Source: Pseudomonadota bacterium (GTDB lineage Bacteria; Pseudomonadota; Gammaproteobacteria; Xanthomonadales; Rhodanobacteraceae). Taken from it: a stretch of DNA of 43,277 nucleotides. The position numbers and the translations under genes were made by a program. Positions within the stretch are counted from its first letter, which is position 1; every line of letters starts with the position of its first letter. This document shows positions 25,422 to 33,426 of the stretch, piece by piece. The stretch is from positions 1-43,277 of the forward strand of contig JAFEFQ010000001.1 in NCBI GenBank assembly GCA_018240505.1. The letters run 5' to 3'. Under the pieces are notes generated by a model. The model searched no databases. It was not told where the DNA came from and saw only the letters and a program-made list of their open reading frames with translations.

Positions 25422-25985
25422 ATGTCGCTGATTCCGTTCTGGCAGCCCATCCTGGTTTCGGCCGTATTCGTCTTCTTCGCGAGCAGCGCGATCAACATGG
25501 CGCTGAAGTTCTGGCATGCGCCGGATTACCGCGGGTTTTCCAATGAGGACGAGGTCGCCGCGGCGATGCGCAAAGGCAATCCCGCACCTGGTGTCTACGT
25601 CATTCCTTTCTGCGCTCCGGAATCGTTCAAGGATCCGGCGGTGAAGGCGAAATTCGAGCAGGGGCCGATCGCGAAGATCAACCTCAGCCCGAACGGGATG
25701 TTCAACCTCGGCAGGTTTCTCGGCGCATGGTTTCTGTTCTGCCTCGTCGTGTCGGTCGCCTGCGCCGGGCTTGCCGCGCATGCGCTGCCGCCGCATCCCG
25801 GCACGCATGCGATCCTGCACACGACCGGCCTCGCCGCGCTGCTGGGCTATTCGTTCGGCGAGGCCACCAATTCCATCTGGCGCGCGCAGCCCTGGATCGT
25901 CTCGATCAAGTACGCCATCGACGGACTGGTCTACGCCGCCATCACCGCGGCCACGTTCGCCTGGTTGTGGCCGGCGGCGGCGTAA
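25422..25985 (+). CDS. Conserved integral membrane protein of unknown function
   Basis: A 187-residue protein with four predicted membrane segments: about residues 5-27 (WQPILVSAVFVFFASSAINM), 96-118, 122-142 and 153-176. A soluble loop between the first two contains PDYRGFSNEDEVAAAMRKG and PGVYVIPFCAPES. I recognise this as a conserved proteobacterial hypothetical membrane protein but cannot name a function. GGAGA precedes the ATG at 25422. It lies 92 bases after chpC, so readthrough from the pil-chp operon is possible, but no functional link is evident. Confidence 0.8.
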   Translation: MSLIPFWQPILVSAVFVFFASSAINMALKFWHAPDYRGFSNEDEVAAAMRKGNPAPGVYVIPFCAPESFKDPAVKAKFEQGPIAKINLSPNGMFNLGRFLGAWFLFCLVVSVACAGLAAHALPPHPGTHAILHTTGLAALLGYSFGEATNSIWRAQPWIVSIKYAIDGLVYAAITAATFAWLWPAAA

Positions 25986-26141
25986 CGGCCCGGGCGCGTC
26001 CTCGCCGAGGGACCCGCCCGCGCGCTGCGTTTCGCCCGCGCTTGCTATCATTGCCGGTCTGCGCGGGATCGAAGTGCGGACCCGCGCGGAATATCGCGGG
26101 CCGCCGGCATCGATGCGGCAGCGCCATCACACGGAGCGGCA

Positions 26142-26915
26142 ATGTCTACAGTCACCACCGATCGCGACGCGTTGTATGCGCGCGCGCTGGAAAAGCAATG
26201 GTTCTACCCGCTGACCCTGCCCGACGGGCGCCAGCTTGCCAGCACGCACGACGGCCGCGTCGACGCGATCCATCGCACGCGCGCGCACATGCTCGACGCG
26301 TTCCTCGCCGACAAGTTGCCCGGTGACCGCGGCGGGCTCAGCGCGATCGACATCGCTTGCCATCAGGGCTGGTTTTCGCTGCAGCTCGCACGCGCCGGCT
26401 TCGGCCGCGTCGATGCGGTCGATGCGCGCGCCGAGCACGTCGAGGACGCCGCGTTGCTGGCGGGCATCTACGAATCAGGCGCGATCAATGCGCGCCAGCG
26501 CGACGTGTTCACGCTGACTCCGGAAGCAGACGGCGTGCACGACCTCGTGCTCATGTTCGGCCTGCTCTACCATCTCGAGAATCCGGTCGGCGCGCTGCGC
26601 GTCGCGCGCTCGCTGGCGCGCCGCGCCTGCGTGATCGAGACCCAGGTCGTGCCGCACATGTCCGGTATGGTCGATTGGGGTTCGTACGAGTACGTGCGTC
26701 CGCTCAAGGGCTGCTTCGGCATCATCGACGAAGTCGACGAGACGCATGCGCCCGAGGCCAGCGTCACCGGAGTGTGCCTGGCACCGAGCACCGAAGGCCT
26801 GCTCTGGCTGTTGCGCGCGATCGGCTTCCGCGACGCGTATGTATTGCCCGTGCCCGCCGACGGCTACGAGCAGCTGCGTCACGGCAAGCGCGTGATGGTG
26901 GCCGCGCTGGTCTGA
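26142..26915 (+). CDS. Class I SAM-dependent methyltransferase (DUF1698/CmoB-like)
   Basis: A 257-residue protein with a Rossmann methyltransferase core. Motif I appears as AIDIACHQGWFSLQLARAG, the acidic end of strand 2 as VDAVDARAEHVEDA, and motif IV/post-I as DLVLMFGLLYHLENP. The overall layout resembles CmoB-like tRNA-modifying enzymes and DUF1698, but it lacks the CmoB N-terminal extension, so the substrate is unknown. The usual GxGxG of motif I is changed to ACHQG. GGAGCGG sits just before the ATG. A TATCAT element near 26046 could be a -10. It converges with mazG; 68 bases separate the stops. Confidence 0.82.
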   Translation: MSTVTTDRDALYARALEKQWFYPLTLPDGRQLASTHDGRVDAIHRTRAHMLDAFLADKLPGDRGGLSAIDIACHQGWFSLQLARAGFGRVDAVDARAEHVEDAALLAGIYESGAINARQRDVFTLTPEADGVHDLVLMFGLLYHLENPVGALRVARSLARRACVIETQVVPHMSGMVDWGSYEYVRPLKGCFGIIDEVDETHAPEASVTGVCLAPSTEGLLWLLRAIGFRDAYVLPVPADGYEQLRHGKRVMVAALV

Positions 26916-26983
26916 TTCCCGGGCTCGGCACCGCGCCTGGGCCGGGATGCACGCAGTCCCGATTGCGGGTGGCGGAACGCGCC

Positions 26984-27838
26984 TTACAGCAGCCCGGCCT
27001 TGTCCTCGGCCTTGGCCCGGTTCCAATAGGCGTCCTGTTCGGCCAGCGACTTGCCTTCGAGTCGCGTGCCTTCGGCTTGCGCCAGCGTTTCCATGCGCCG
27101 GAAGCGGCGCTCGAATTTCGCGTTGGCGCCGCGCAGCGCCTGTGAACAGTCGACCTTGGCGAGGCGCGCGAGATTGACCGCGACGAACAATACGTCGCCG
27201 ATCTCGTCGGCAAGGCGCGTGTGGTTCGCGGCCCGTGCCGTGGTGTCGTCCACGCCGATCCGCGCCGCGGCCGCGAGTTCGTCGCGCACCTCGCCGATTT
27301 CCTCCTCGAGCTTGTCGAGCACGGGGGCGGGGTCGGACCAGTCGAAGCCGATCGTCGCCGCGCGCTTCTGCAACTTGTGCGCGCGCTGCCATTCGGGCAG
27401 GCCGCGCGGGATGCCGGCGAGCACGCTGGCGTCTGCCTCGTCCTTGCCGGCGCGCTCACGGCGCTTCAATTCCTCCCACACGGCGGTCTGCGCATCGGCA
27501 TCCTCGACGCTCAGCAACGTGCCGTCGGCGTCGGGGAACACATGCGGATGACGGCGGACCATCTTGGCGCAGATCGCATCGACCACGTCGGCGAACGCGA
27601 AGCGCCCTTCTTCCTCGGCCATGCGCGCGTGGAACACGACCTGCAGCAGCAGGTCGCCGAGTTCGTCGCGCAGGTCGGCATAGTCCTTGCGGTCGATCGC
27701 GTCGGCGACCTCGTAGGCTTCCTCGATCGTGTACGCCGCGATCGTGGCGAAATCCTGTTTCAAGTCCCAGGGGCAACCGCGCACCGGATCGCGCAGCGTG
27801 GCCATGATGCGCAGCAGGTCCTCGATGGAGTGACTCAT
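26984..27838 (-). CDS. mazG: Nucleoside triphosphate pyrophosphohydrolase MazG
   Basis: A 284-residue tandem-domain MazG that hydrolyses NTPs to NMP and pyrophosphate, cleaning non-canonical nucleotides and lowering ppGpp in E. coli. The first domain shows EEAYEVADAI and DELGDLLLQVVFHARM; the second EEEIGEVRDEL and DEIGDVLFVAVNLARL, with the metal-binding E-E-x-x-E and D residues in both. WDLKQ near the N-terminus and FERRFRRME near the C-terminus are typical. The ATG at 27838 overlaps the cysQ stop (ATGA), so it is co-translated with cysQ in a nudE-cysQ-mazG operon. Confidence 0.94.
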   Translation of the reverse strand: MSHSIEDLLRIMATLRDPVRGCPWDLKQDFATIAAYTIEEAYEVADAIDRKDYADLRDELGDLLLQVVFHARMAEEEGRFAFADVVDAICAKMVRRHPHVFPDADGTLLSVEDADAQTAVWEELKRRERAGKDEADASVLAGIPRGLPEWQRAHKLQKRAATIGFDWSDPAPVLDKLEEEIGEVRDELAAAARIGVDDTTARAANHTRLADEIGDVLFVAVNLARLAKVDCSQALRGANAKFERRFRRMETLAQAEGTRLEGKSLAEQDAYWNRAKAEDKAGLL

Positions 27839-28653
27839 GCGTTGCCGCTTCCGTTGCGCAGCATCGCCGCCCAGTCCACCGCCCGGTCGCCGAAGGCGAG
27901 GAAATCGGGATTGAGCAGCGATTCCTTGGTGTTGTACGCGAGCCGCGTGCCGTCGAGCCGGGTGACGCCGCCGCCGGCCTGTTCGAGCACGCATTGCCCC
28001 GCGGCCGTGTCCCACTCGCTGGTCGGGCCGTAACGCACGTACAGGTCGGCGCGGCCCTGCGCGGCGCGGCAGAACTTGAGCGAGGAGCCGAGCGCGACCA
28101 ATTCGTGCGCGCCGACCGTTTCCAGGGCGCTCAGCATGCGCGGGTCCGCATGCGAACGGCTGCCTGCGACGACGAGCGGCGTCGCGCGCACGCGCGTGGC
28201 AATCGCGACGGTCCCGGCCTGCGGCGTTTGCGCTTGGGCATTGCCGCCGTGCCAGGCGCAGTACATCTCGTCCAGCGCCGGCGCGTAGACGACGCCGAGC
28301 GTCGGCTCATGGTTTTCGATCAAGGCGATGTTCACCGTGAATTCGCCGTTGTGCTTGATGAATTCGCGCGTGCCGTCGAGCGGGTCGACGAGCCAGTAGC
28401 GCGTCCAGCCGCGGCGCTCGCTCCATGCCGCCTGCTCGGCGGATTCCTCCGACAGCACCGGAATCCGCGGCGTCAGCGCGCCGAGGCCGTCGAGGATGGC
28501 ATGGTGCGCGGCGAGATCGGCTGCGGTCAGGGGCGATGCGTCGTCCTTGCGCGCGATCGTGTAGTCGGCATCGTAGATGCGCATGATCGCGTGCCCGGCC
28601 GCGCGCGCGATCGCGTTGCAGGCGTGCGCCAGTTCGGCGTAGTCCAGCGTCAT
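27835..28653 (-). CDS. cysQ: 3'(2'),5'-bisphosphate nucleotidase CysQ
   Basis: A 272-residue inositol-monophosphatase-fold enzyme that converts 3'-phosphoadenosine 5'-phosphate to AMP, recycling the by-product of sulfate assimilation. The metal site is visible as LSEES, DPLDGTREFIKHNGEF and SEWDTAAGQCVLEQAGG. E. coli CysQ has about 246 residues, so this one is slightly longer. The ATG at 28653 lies ten bases after the nudE stop, and the 3' end overlaps mazG by four bases. A second, more distant member of the fold is encoded at 31563. Confidence 0.93.
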   Translation of the reverse strand: MTLDYAELAHACNAIARAAGHAIMRIYDADYTIARKDDASPLTAADLAAHHAILDGLGALTPRIPVLSEESAEQAAWSERRGWTRYWLVDPLDGTREFIKHNGEFTVNIALIENHEPTLGVVYAPALDEMYCAWHGGNAQAQTPQAGTVAIATRVRATPLVVAGSRSHADPRMLSALETVGAHELVALGSSLKFCRAAQGRADLYVRYGPTSEWDTAAGQCVLEQAGGGVTRLDGTRLAYNTKESLLNPDFLAFGDRAVDWAAMLRNGSGNA

Positions 28654-28663
28654 GATTGCGCCT

Positions 28664-29224
28664 TCACACGCGTGGCTGATAGCGGCCGGCGAGGTACTCG
28701 CGCGCCATGAACAGCGCGGCGATCGAGCGGCCCTCGCTGACTTCGGGATGCGCGAGCAGCGCGTGCAGCTCGGACAGCTTCCACGGCACGACCTCGAGTT
28801 CTTCCGGCTCGTCGCCGACGAGGCGTTCGGGATACAGGTCGCGCGCGAGCACGACATGGGTCATCGCGCTCATGTACGACGGCGACAGCGACAGCGTGCC
28901 GAGGATGTGCATCTCGCGCGCGCCGTAACCGATCTCCTCCTTGAGCTCGCGATCCGCGCCCTGTTCCACCGTTTCGTCCTGGTCGAGGCGACCCTTGGTC
29001 AGGCCGAGCTCGTAGCGCTCGATGCCGGCGCCGTACTCGCGCACGAGCAGCACGGTGTCGTCGTCGCGCATCGGCACGACGATGACCGCACCCAGGCCCG
29101 AGCTCTTGAGCTTCTCGTAGGTGCGGCGGACGCCGTTGGAAAATTCGAGGTCGAGTTGCTCGACCTTGAGGAAGCGGCTGCCGTCGACGCTGCGACGGGC
29201 GTGGATGATCGGGAGGCTGCGCAT
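28664..29224 (-). CDS. nudE: ADP compounds hydrolase NudE (Nudix)
   Basis: A 186-residue Nudix hydrolase, the same length as E. coli NudE, which cleaves Ap3A, ADP-ribose and NADH. The Nudix box G-x5-E-x7-REUxEExGU is complete: it begins GRLDQDE and ends RELKEEIGYG. It heads the nudE-cysQ-mazG operon. No ribosome site precedes the ATG at 29224; TAGAAT lies exactly six bases upstream, predicting a leaderless mRNA. The rsmE stop is 45 bases upstream on the same strand. Confidence 0.94.
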   Translation of the reverse strand: MRSLPIIHARRSVDGSRFLKVEQLDLEFSNGVRRTYEKLKSSGLGAVIVVPMRDDDTVLLVREYGAGIERYELGLTKGRLDQDETVEQGADRELKEEIGYGAREMHILGTLSLSPSYMSAMTHVVLARDLYPERLVGDEPEELEVVPWKLSELHALLAHPEVSEGRSIAALFMAREYLAGRYQPRV

Positions 29225-29230
29225 CGCCGC

Positions 29231-29236
29231 ATTCTA
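29231..29236 (-). promoter_or_regulatory. Candidate leaderless promoter -10 of nudE
   Basis: TAGAAT on the minus strand with six bases (GCGGCG) to the ATG. Same layout as relA, yqgE and rsmE. No clear -35 hexamer. Confidence 0.5.
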
Positions 29237-29269
29237 CCCTGCGGGGTGGAAAAAGCGTTTGCCGCGGCC

Positions 29270-30004
29270 TCACCAGTCGCCGGCCAGCGCCTGCAACGCC
29301 GCCATCGCCGCGATGCCGGCCGTCTCCGTGCGCAGGATGCGCGGCCCGAGGCGCAGGCCGTGGAAGCGCGCCTGACGCAGCTGGGCGATATCGTTGTCGG
29401 AGAAGCCGCCCTCGGGACCGACGCAGAGCAGCACGGCGTTTCCCATTCCCGCAAACTGGCGCAAGCCCGCATCGCCCTCGGGCAACAGCGCCAGGCGCAA
29501 CGCGTCGTCGTCGCCGAGATCGCCAAGCCAGCGGTCGAGCCGCAACGGCGCCTGGACCTCGGGCAGACGCGTGCGCCCGCTTTGCTCGCAGGCGCCGGCG
29601 ACGACGCTGCGCCAGTGCGCGACCCGGCGCTCGGCGCGCTCCTCGTCGAGCTTGACCTCGGTGCGCTCGGTGACCAGCGGCGCGATGCGCGCGACGCCGA
29701 GCTCGGTCGCCTTCTGCAGAATCCAGTCCATCTTCTCGCCGCGCGCGACGCCTTGCGCGAGGGTGATGTCGAGCTTCGATTCGCGGTCGACCTCGCGCGC
29801 CTGTTCGACTTCGGCCGTTACCCCACGCCTGGCCAGCTGCGCCAGCGTCGCGTCGTATTCGCGCCCATCGCCGTTGAACAGGATCAGCGGATGCCCGCGT
29901 TCCATGCGCAGCACGCGCGCAACGTGCTCGCCGGCCTGTTCGGGCAACAGCACTTCGGCGCCGGCGCGCAGCGGCTGGTCGGTGTAGATTCTCGGAATGC
30001 GCAT
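29270..30004 (-). CDS. rsmE: 16S rRNA m3U1498 methyltransferase RsmE
   Basis: A 244-residue SPOUT-fold methyltransferase that methylates N3 of U1498 in 16S rRNA; the E. coli protein is 243 residues. The N-terminal PUA-like part begins MRIPRIYTDQPL and includes HVARVLRM. The knot region shows CVGPEGGFSD and LGPRILRTETAGIAA, which bind SAM. No ribosome site precedes the ATG at 30004; TACAAT ends six bases upstream and would give a leaderless transcript. bioA upstream ends with its own terminator. Confidence 0.94.
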   Translation of the reverse strand: MRIPRIYTDQPLRAGAEVLLPEQAGEHVARVLRMERGHPLILFNGDGREYDATLAQLARRGVTAEVEQAREVDRESKLDITLAQGVARGEKMDWILQKATELGVARIAPLVTERTEVKLDEERAERRVAHWRSVVAGACEQSGRTRLPEVQAPLRLDRWLGDLGDDDALRLALLPEGDAGLRQFAGMGNAVLLCVGPEGGFSDNDIAQLRQARFHGLRLGPRILRTETAGIAAMAALQALAGDW

Positions 30005-30010
30005 ATCGCA

Positions 30011-30038
30011 ATTGTAATGTAGCGACGCGAATTGTCGC
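30011..30038 (-). promoter_or_regulatory. Candidate leaderless promoter of rsmE
   Basis: On the minus strand GCGACA (30038-30033), 16 bases, then TACAAT (30016-30011), then six bases to the ATG. This is the most complete -35/-10 pair among the four leaderless-type promoters. It follows directly after the bioA terminator, consistent with rsmE being transcribed separately. Confidence 0.5.
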
Positions 30039-30088
30039 GCCCGCTGGCACCGATCGTCTCGACCTGGACCGGAACCCGGACCAACTCG

Positions 30089-30117
30089 AAAAACCGGGCT
30101 CGATGAATCGAGCCCTA
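30089..30117 (-). terminator. Rho-independent terminator of bioA, built from a GGGCTCGAT palindrome
   Basis: On the minus strand the bioA TAG runs into GGGCTCGAT, loop TC, ATCGAGCCC, then GGTTTTTCG. The nine-base-pair stem plus T-run is a classical intrinsic terminator. The palindrome is nearly identical to the one at 33332-33349, so it belongs to a dispersed repeat family. Confidence 0.75.
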
Positions 30118-31515
30118 CGACGCGACGGCGGCATCGATGCTGCGTGCCGCCACCTCGACCATGAAATCGATCTCGTCCGGCGTGATCACGTAGGGCGGCA
30201 TGAAATAGACCACGTCGCCGAGCGGGCGCAACAGCACGCCTTGCGCCAGCGCGTGCCGGTACGCGCGCAGGCCGCGACGCTCGGCGCTCGCGAACGGCGT
30301 GCGCGTCGCCTTGTCGCGCACGAGTTCGACCGCGGCGATCATGCCGGTCTGGCGCACCTCGGCGACATGCGTATGGTCGGCCAGCGGCGCGAGCCGTTCG
30401 TGCAGGCGTTGCGCGAGCGCGCGGTTGCGCTCGATCACCGGTTCGTCGCGGAAGATCGCCAGCGTTTCCAGCGCGGCGCGGCAGGCCAGCGCGTTGCCGG
30501 TGTAGCTGTGCGAATGCAGGAAGGCCTTGCCGGCGGCGTACTCGGCGTAGAACGCATCGTAGACGCTTGCGTTGGTCAGCACCGCCGAGAACGGCAGGAA
30601 GCCGCCAGTGATGCCCTTCGACAGGCAGAGGAAGTCCGGCGTGATGCTCGCCTGCTCGCATGCGAACAGCGTGCCCGTGCGGCCGAAACCGACCGCAATC
30701 TCGTCGGCGATCAGGTGCACCTCGAACTCGTCGCAGAGCCGGCGCAGCCCGGCGAGCCAGGCCGCGTGGTACATGCGCATGCCGCCCGCGCACTGCACCA
30801 GCGGTTCGACGATCACCGCGCTGACCTCGTGCGCGTGGCGTTCGAGCGCCGCGCGCATGTCGGCGAGCCTGCGCAGCGCATGCGCCTGCCAGTCCTCGCC
30901 CGGCTCGCGCTCGTAGCAGTCGGGCGAGGCGACGAAGATCGGATCGCCGAGCAGCGGCGCGTAGGTCGCGCGGTACAGCGGCACGTCGGTGACGGTCAGC
31001 GCGCCCAGCGTTTCGCCGTGATAGCCGCCACTCAGCGCGACGAAGCGCGTCTTGCCCGCGCGACCGAGGTTGCGCCAGTAGTGGAAGCTCATCTTCAGCG
31101 CGATCTCGATCGCGCTCGAACCATTGTCGCCGTAGAACACGCGCGCGAGGCCTTTCGGCGCGATGCGCAACAGCTCTTCGGCGAGCAGGATGCCCGGCTC
31201 GTGGCTGAAGCCGGCGAAAATCACGTGCTCGAGCTTGTCGAGCTGGTCCTTGACTGCCGCGGCGATGCGCGGATTGGCATGGCCGAACAGGTTGGTCCAC
31301 CACGAGGAAACGGCGTCGAGGTAGCGTCCGCCGTCGTGGTCGACGAGCCAGGCGCCTTCGCCGCGTGCGATCGGCGTCAGCGGCACGCGCGCGCCGTCGA
31401 GGTCGGCATGGTCGCGCATCTGCGTGCACGGATGCCAGAGCACGGCGAGGTCGCGCGCGCTCCAGTCTGCCTTGAGCGAACGCCGCGTGGAATCGGGCGG
31501 GGTTGCGAAATTCAT
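30115..31515 (-). CDS. bioA: Adenosylmethionine-8-amino-7-oxononanoate aminotransferase (BioA)
   Basis: A 466-residue class III PLP aminotransferase making 7,8-diaminopelargonic acid in biotin synthesis, using SAM as amino donor. Visible: the N-terminal WHPCTQM and SSWWTNLFGH, which are signatures of BioA; GDNGSSAIEIALKM; SGGYHGETLGAL; DEIAVGFGRTG; and the PLP lysine in LSKGITGG. No other bio genes are adjacent. The ATG at 31515 is preferred. A GATCAT element six bases upstream resembles, weakly, the leaderless layout of other genes. It diverges from the phosphatase gene at 31563 across only 47 bases, so the two promoters must overlap. Confidence 0.94.
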   Translation of the reverse strand: MNFATPPDSTRRSLKADWSARDLAVLWHPCTQMRDHADLDGARVPLTPIARGEGAWLVDHDGGRYLDAVSSWWTNLFGHANPRIAAAVKDQLDKLEHVIFAGFSHEPGILLAEELLRIAPKGLARVFYGDNGSSAIEIALKMSFHYWRNLGRAGKTRFVALSGGYHGETLGALTVTDVPLYRATYAPLLGDPIFVASPDCYEREPGEDWQAHALRRLADMRAALERHAHEVSAVIVEPLVQCAGGMRMYHAAWLAGLRRLCDEFEVHLIADEIAVGFGRTGTLFACEQASITPDFLCLSKGITGGFLPFSAVLTNASVYDAFYAEYAAGKAFLHSHSYTGNALACRAALETLAIFRDEPVIERNRALAQRLHERLAPLADHTHVAEVRQTGMIAAVELVRDKATRTPFASAERRGLRAYRHALAQGVLLRPLGDVVYFMPPYVITPDEIDFMVEVAARSIDAAVAS

Positions 31516-31520
31516 TTTGC

Positions 31521-31526
31521 TATGAT
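31521..31526 (+). promoter_or_regulatory. Candidate -10 element for the phosphatase gene
   Basis: TATGAT, 36 bases before the ATG at 31563, in the short divergent bioA gap. No good -35 sequence at the right distance. Weak call. Confidence 0.3.
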
Positions 31527-31562
31527 CGGCGCCCACCTCCGTCCGCACAAGACTTGCGCGCC

Positions 31563-32342
31563 ATGCCGACTCCTGCCTTCCTCGATGCCGCGCTCATTGT
31601 CGCCAGGCAGGCCGCGCAGGCCGCCGCGGCAGTGATCGCGCGCCACTGGCGCGCCGGCACCGAGGTGGAAATCAAGGCCGACCAGACGCCGGTGACGATC
31701 GCCGATCGCGAAGCGGAGGCGGCGATCAAGCGCGTGCTGCGCGCGGCGTTTCCCGACCACGCCTGTTACGGCGAGGAGGAAGGCCGCGAGGGCGACGGCG
31801 ATTTCCTCTGGCTGATCGACCCGATCGACGGCACGCGCAGCTTCGTGCGCGGCTATCCGATGTTCTCCACGCAGATCGCGCTGATGCATCGCGGCGAGCT
31901 CGTGCTCGGCGTGTCGAGCGCATCGGAGTTCGGCGAACTCGCCTGGGCGCGCAAGGGCGGTGGTGCGTTCCTGGATGGGAAGCCGGTCCGCGTGGCGGAC
32001 ACCGAGGCGTTCGACGCACAGACCGCGATTTCGTTCGGCAACGTGAAAACGCTGTCGCGCGGACCGGGCTGGAACGCGCTCGCCGGCCTGATCCAGCGCT
32101 GCGGCCGCACGCGCGGCTACGGCGACTTCTACCACTATCACCTGCTCGCGCGCGGCAGCCTCGACCTCGTGATCGAATCCGACGTCAACATCCTCGACAT
32201 CGCGGCGCTCGCCGTGATCGTGCGCGAGGCCGGCGGCACGTTCACCGATCTGGCTGGACGCGAGTTGACGCTGGCGACGACGAGCGTGCTCGCCGGCACG
32301 CCGGCGCTGCATCGGCAGGCTCTGGATCTGGGGTTGATGTAG
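31563..32342 (+). CDS. Inositol monophosphatase family protein, histidinol-phosphatase (HisN)-like
   Basis: A 259-residue Mg-dependent phosphatase of the IMPase fold. The metal ligands are in CYGEEEG and DPIDGTRSFVRGYP, and near the C-terminus ESDVNILDIAALAVIV takes the place of the usual W-D-x-A site. The GYP.FSTQIAL segment and NILDIAAL favour the HisN-type histidinol-phosphatase subgroup over SuhB or CysQ. Xanthomonadales usually carry a bifunctional HisB, so the true substrate may differ. No ribosome site is obvious before the ATG. Confidence 0.83.
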   Translation: MPTPAFLDAALIVARQAAQAAAAVIARHWRAGTEVEIKADQTPVTIADREAEAAIKRVLRAAFPDHACYGEEEGREGDGDFLWLIDPIDGTRSFVRGYPMFSTQIALMHRGELVLGVSSASEFGELAWARKGGGAFLDGKPVRVADTEAFDAQTAISFGNVKTLSRGPGWNALAGLIQRCGRTRGYGDFYHYHLLARGSLDLVIESDVNILDIAALAVIVREAGGTFTDLAGRELTLATTSVLAGTPALHRQALDLGLM

Positions 32343-32409
32343 GGGCGAGAGTTAAACCATTTCCACCCCCGATGCATCCAGATTGGGGTAACCCTTGCGG
32401 AGAATTCCG

Positions 32410-33237
32410 ATGCGCCTGATCCTCATCCCCCTGTTGCTCGTTTCCCCGTTTGCCGCGGCCGGCGAATGCCAGTTCAGCGCCGAGCGCAATCTCGACATCG
32501 ACTCGGCCGGCCTGCAGGCCTTGCGCATGCAACTGGGGTCGAGCGACCTGAACCTGCAAGGCGATCCTGCCGCGACGCGGATCGAGGTGCGCGGCAAGGC
32601 CTGTGCCTCCGAGCAGGCCTGGCTCGACGAACTGCAGATCGAGCAGAGCCGCCAAGGCGGCAAGGCCGTGGTGAAGACGGCGCCGCACCCGACGCACGTC
32701 GGCGTGTTCGGCAAGCACTACGCCTACATCGATTTCGTCGTGCGCGTGCCGGCGAATCTGGCGATCGAGGTCGAGTCGGGCTCGGGCGACACGCACGCGG
32801 CGAACATCGCCTCGCTCGACTACCACGCGGGCTCGGGCGACCTCAACCTCGATCACGCCGCGGGCGCGGTGTCGGTCACGGTCGGTTCCGGCGACGTCGT
32901 CGCCAGCCACGTCGGCAGCTTCAAGCTCGGCAACGCCGGCTCGGGCGACATGCATGTGTCCGACGTGCAGGGCGACGCGACGATCGGCCATGTCGGCTCG
33001 GGCGACCTTTCCTTCAGCGACGTGCGCGGCAGCCTGCGCGCCGACTCGATCGGCTCGGGCGATGTCGTCGCCGAACGCATCGGCCGCGACGTCTTCATCG
33101 GCTCGATCGGTTCCGGCGACGTCACCGCGAAAACGGTCGGCGGCGGCCTGACCGTGCGCTCGGCCGGCAGCGGCGACATCCACCACAGCGGCGTCGTCGG
33201 CAAGGTCGAGGTGCCGAAGCGGCACGAGAACGACTGA
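32410..33237 (+). CDS. Exported GSGD-repeat protein (GIN/DUF2807-like beta-helix)
   Basis: A 275-residue exported protein with signal peptide MRLILIPLLLVSPFAAAG. After about 100 residues it carries eight GSGD units at regular 17-19-residue spacing through the C-terminal half, the pattern of a right-handed beta-helix in which each turn contributes a GSGD corner. It resembles the putative adhesin-head GIN (DUF2807) and DUF4097 families; the biological role is unknown. GGAGA lies seven bases before the ATG at 32410, which is preferred over the upstream TTG. An intrinsic terminator follows at 33278. Surface or periplasmic placement is inferred. Confidence 0.85.
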   Translation: MRLILIPLLLVSPFAAAGECQFSAERNLDIDSAGLQALRMQLGSSDLNLQGDPAATRIEVRGKACASEQAWLDELQIEQSRQGGKAVVKTAPHPTHVGVFGKHYAYIDFVVRVPANLAIEVESGSGDTHAANIASLDYHAGSGDLNLDHAAGAVSVTVGSGDVVASHVGSFKLGNAGSGDMHVSDVQGDATIGHVGSGDLSFSDVRGSLRADSIGSGDVVAERIGRDVFIGSIGSGDVTAKTVGGGLTVRSAGSGDIHHSGVVGKVEVPKRHEND

Positions 33238-33277
33238 TTGCCGCAACGACGGTTGAAGGAACCGATGGTCCTCGCAG

Positions 33278-33305
33278 GGGCGCAATTCATTGCGCCCGCT
33301 TTTTC
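33278..33305 (+). terminator. Rho-independent terminator after the GSGD-repeat gene
   Basis: GGGCGCAAT, two bases, ATTGCGCCC, then GCTTTTTCC. A perfect nine-base-pair stem followed by five T, 40 bases after the stop codon. The arm sequence GGGGCGCAAT resembles dispersed palindromic repeats seen in proteobacteria. Confidence 0.7.
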
Positions 33306-33331
33306 CGGCAAGCGCACAGGGGCGGGAGCCG

Positions 33332-33349
33332 GGCTCGATGCATCGAGCC
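33332..33349. repeat. 18-bp perfect palindrome, second copy of the GGCTCGAT repeat
   Basis: GGCTCGATGCATCGAGCC equals its own reverse complement. Preceded by CCG, it matches the bioA terminator palindrome at 30094-30115 except at the centre and the last base. No T-run follows here. Confidence 0.65.
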
Positions 33350-33371
33350 ACTGCGAAGAAGACGCGGCGCC

Positions 33372-33400
33372 TTGTCGTATGCAGGCGCACGCTGCAGAAT
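33372..33400 (+). promoter_or_regulatory. Candidate sigma70 promoter for the DUF962 gene
   Basis: TTGTCG, 17 bases, CAGAAT, with TG one base before the -10 (extended -10 style). The predicted start is about 20 bases before the ATG at 33427, which supports that start over longer forms. Confidence 0.4.
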
Positions 33401-33426
33401 GCGTGCATCGACCGGCCGGGCCCGAC

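Noticed and set aside
33238..33426. In-frame N-terminal extension of the DUF962 gene
   Set aside because: It would be translated through a terminator hairpin and an 18-bp palindrome. The DUF962 family normally begins at the MYASFREFYPFY position, and a promoter lies inside the extension.
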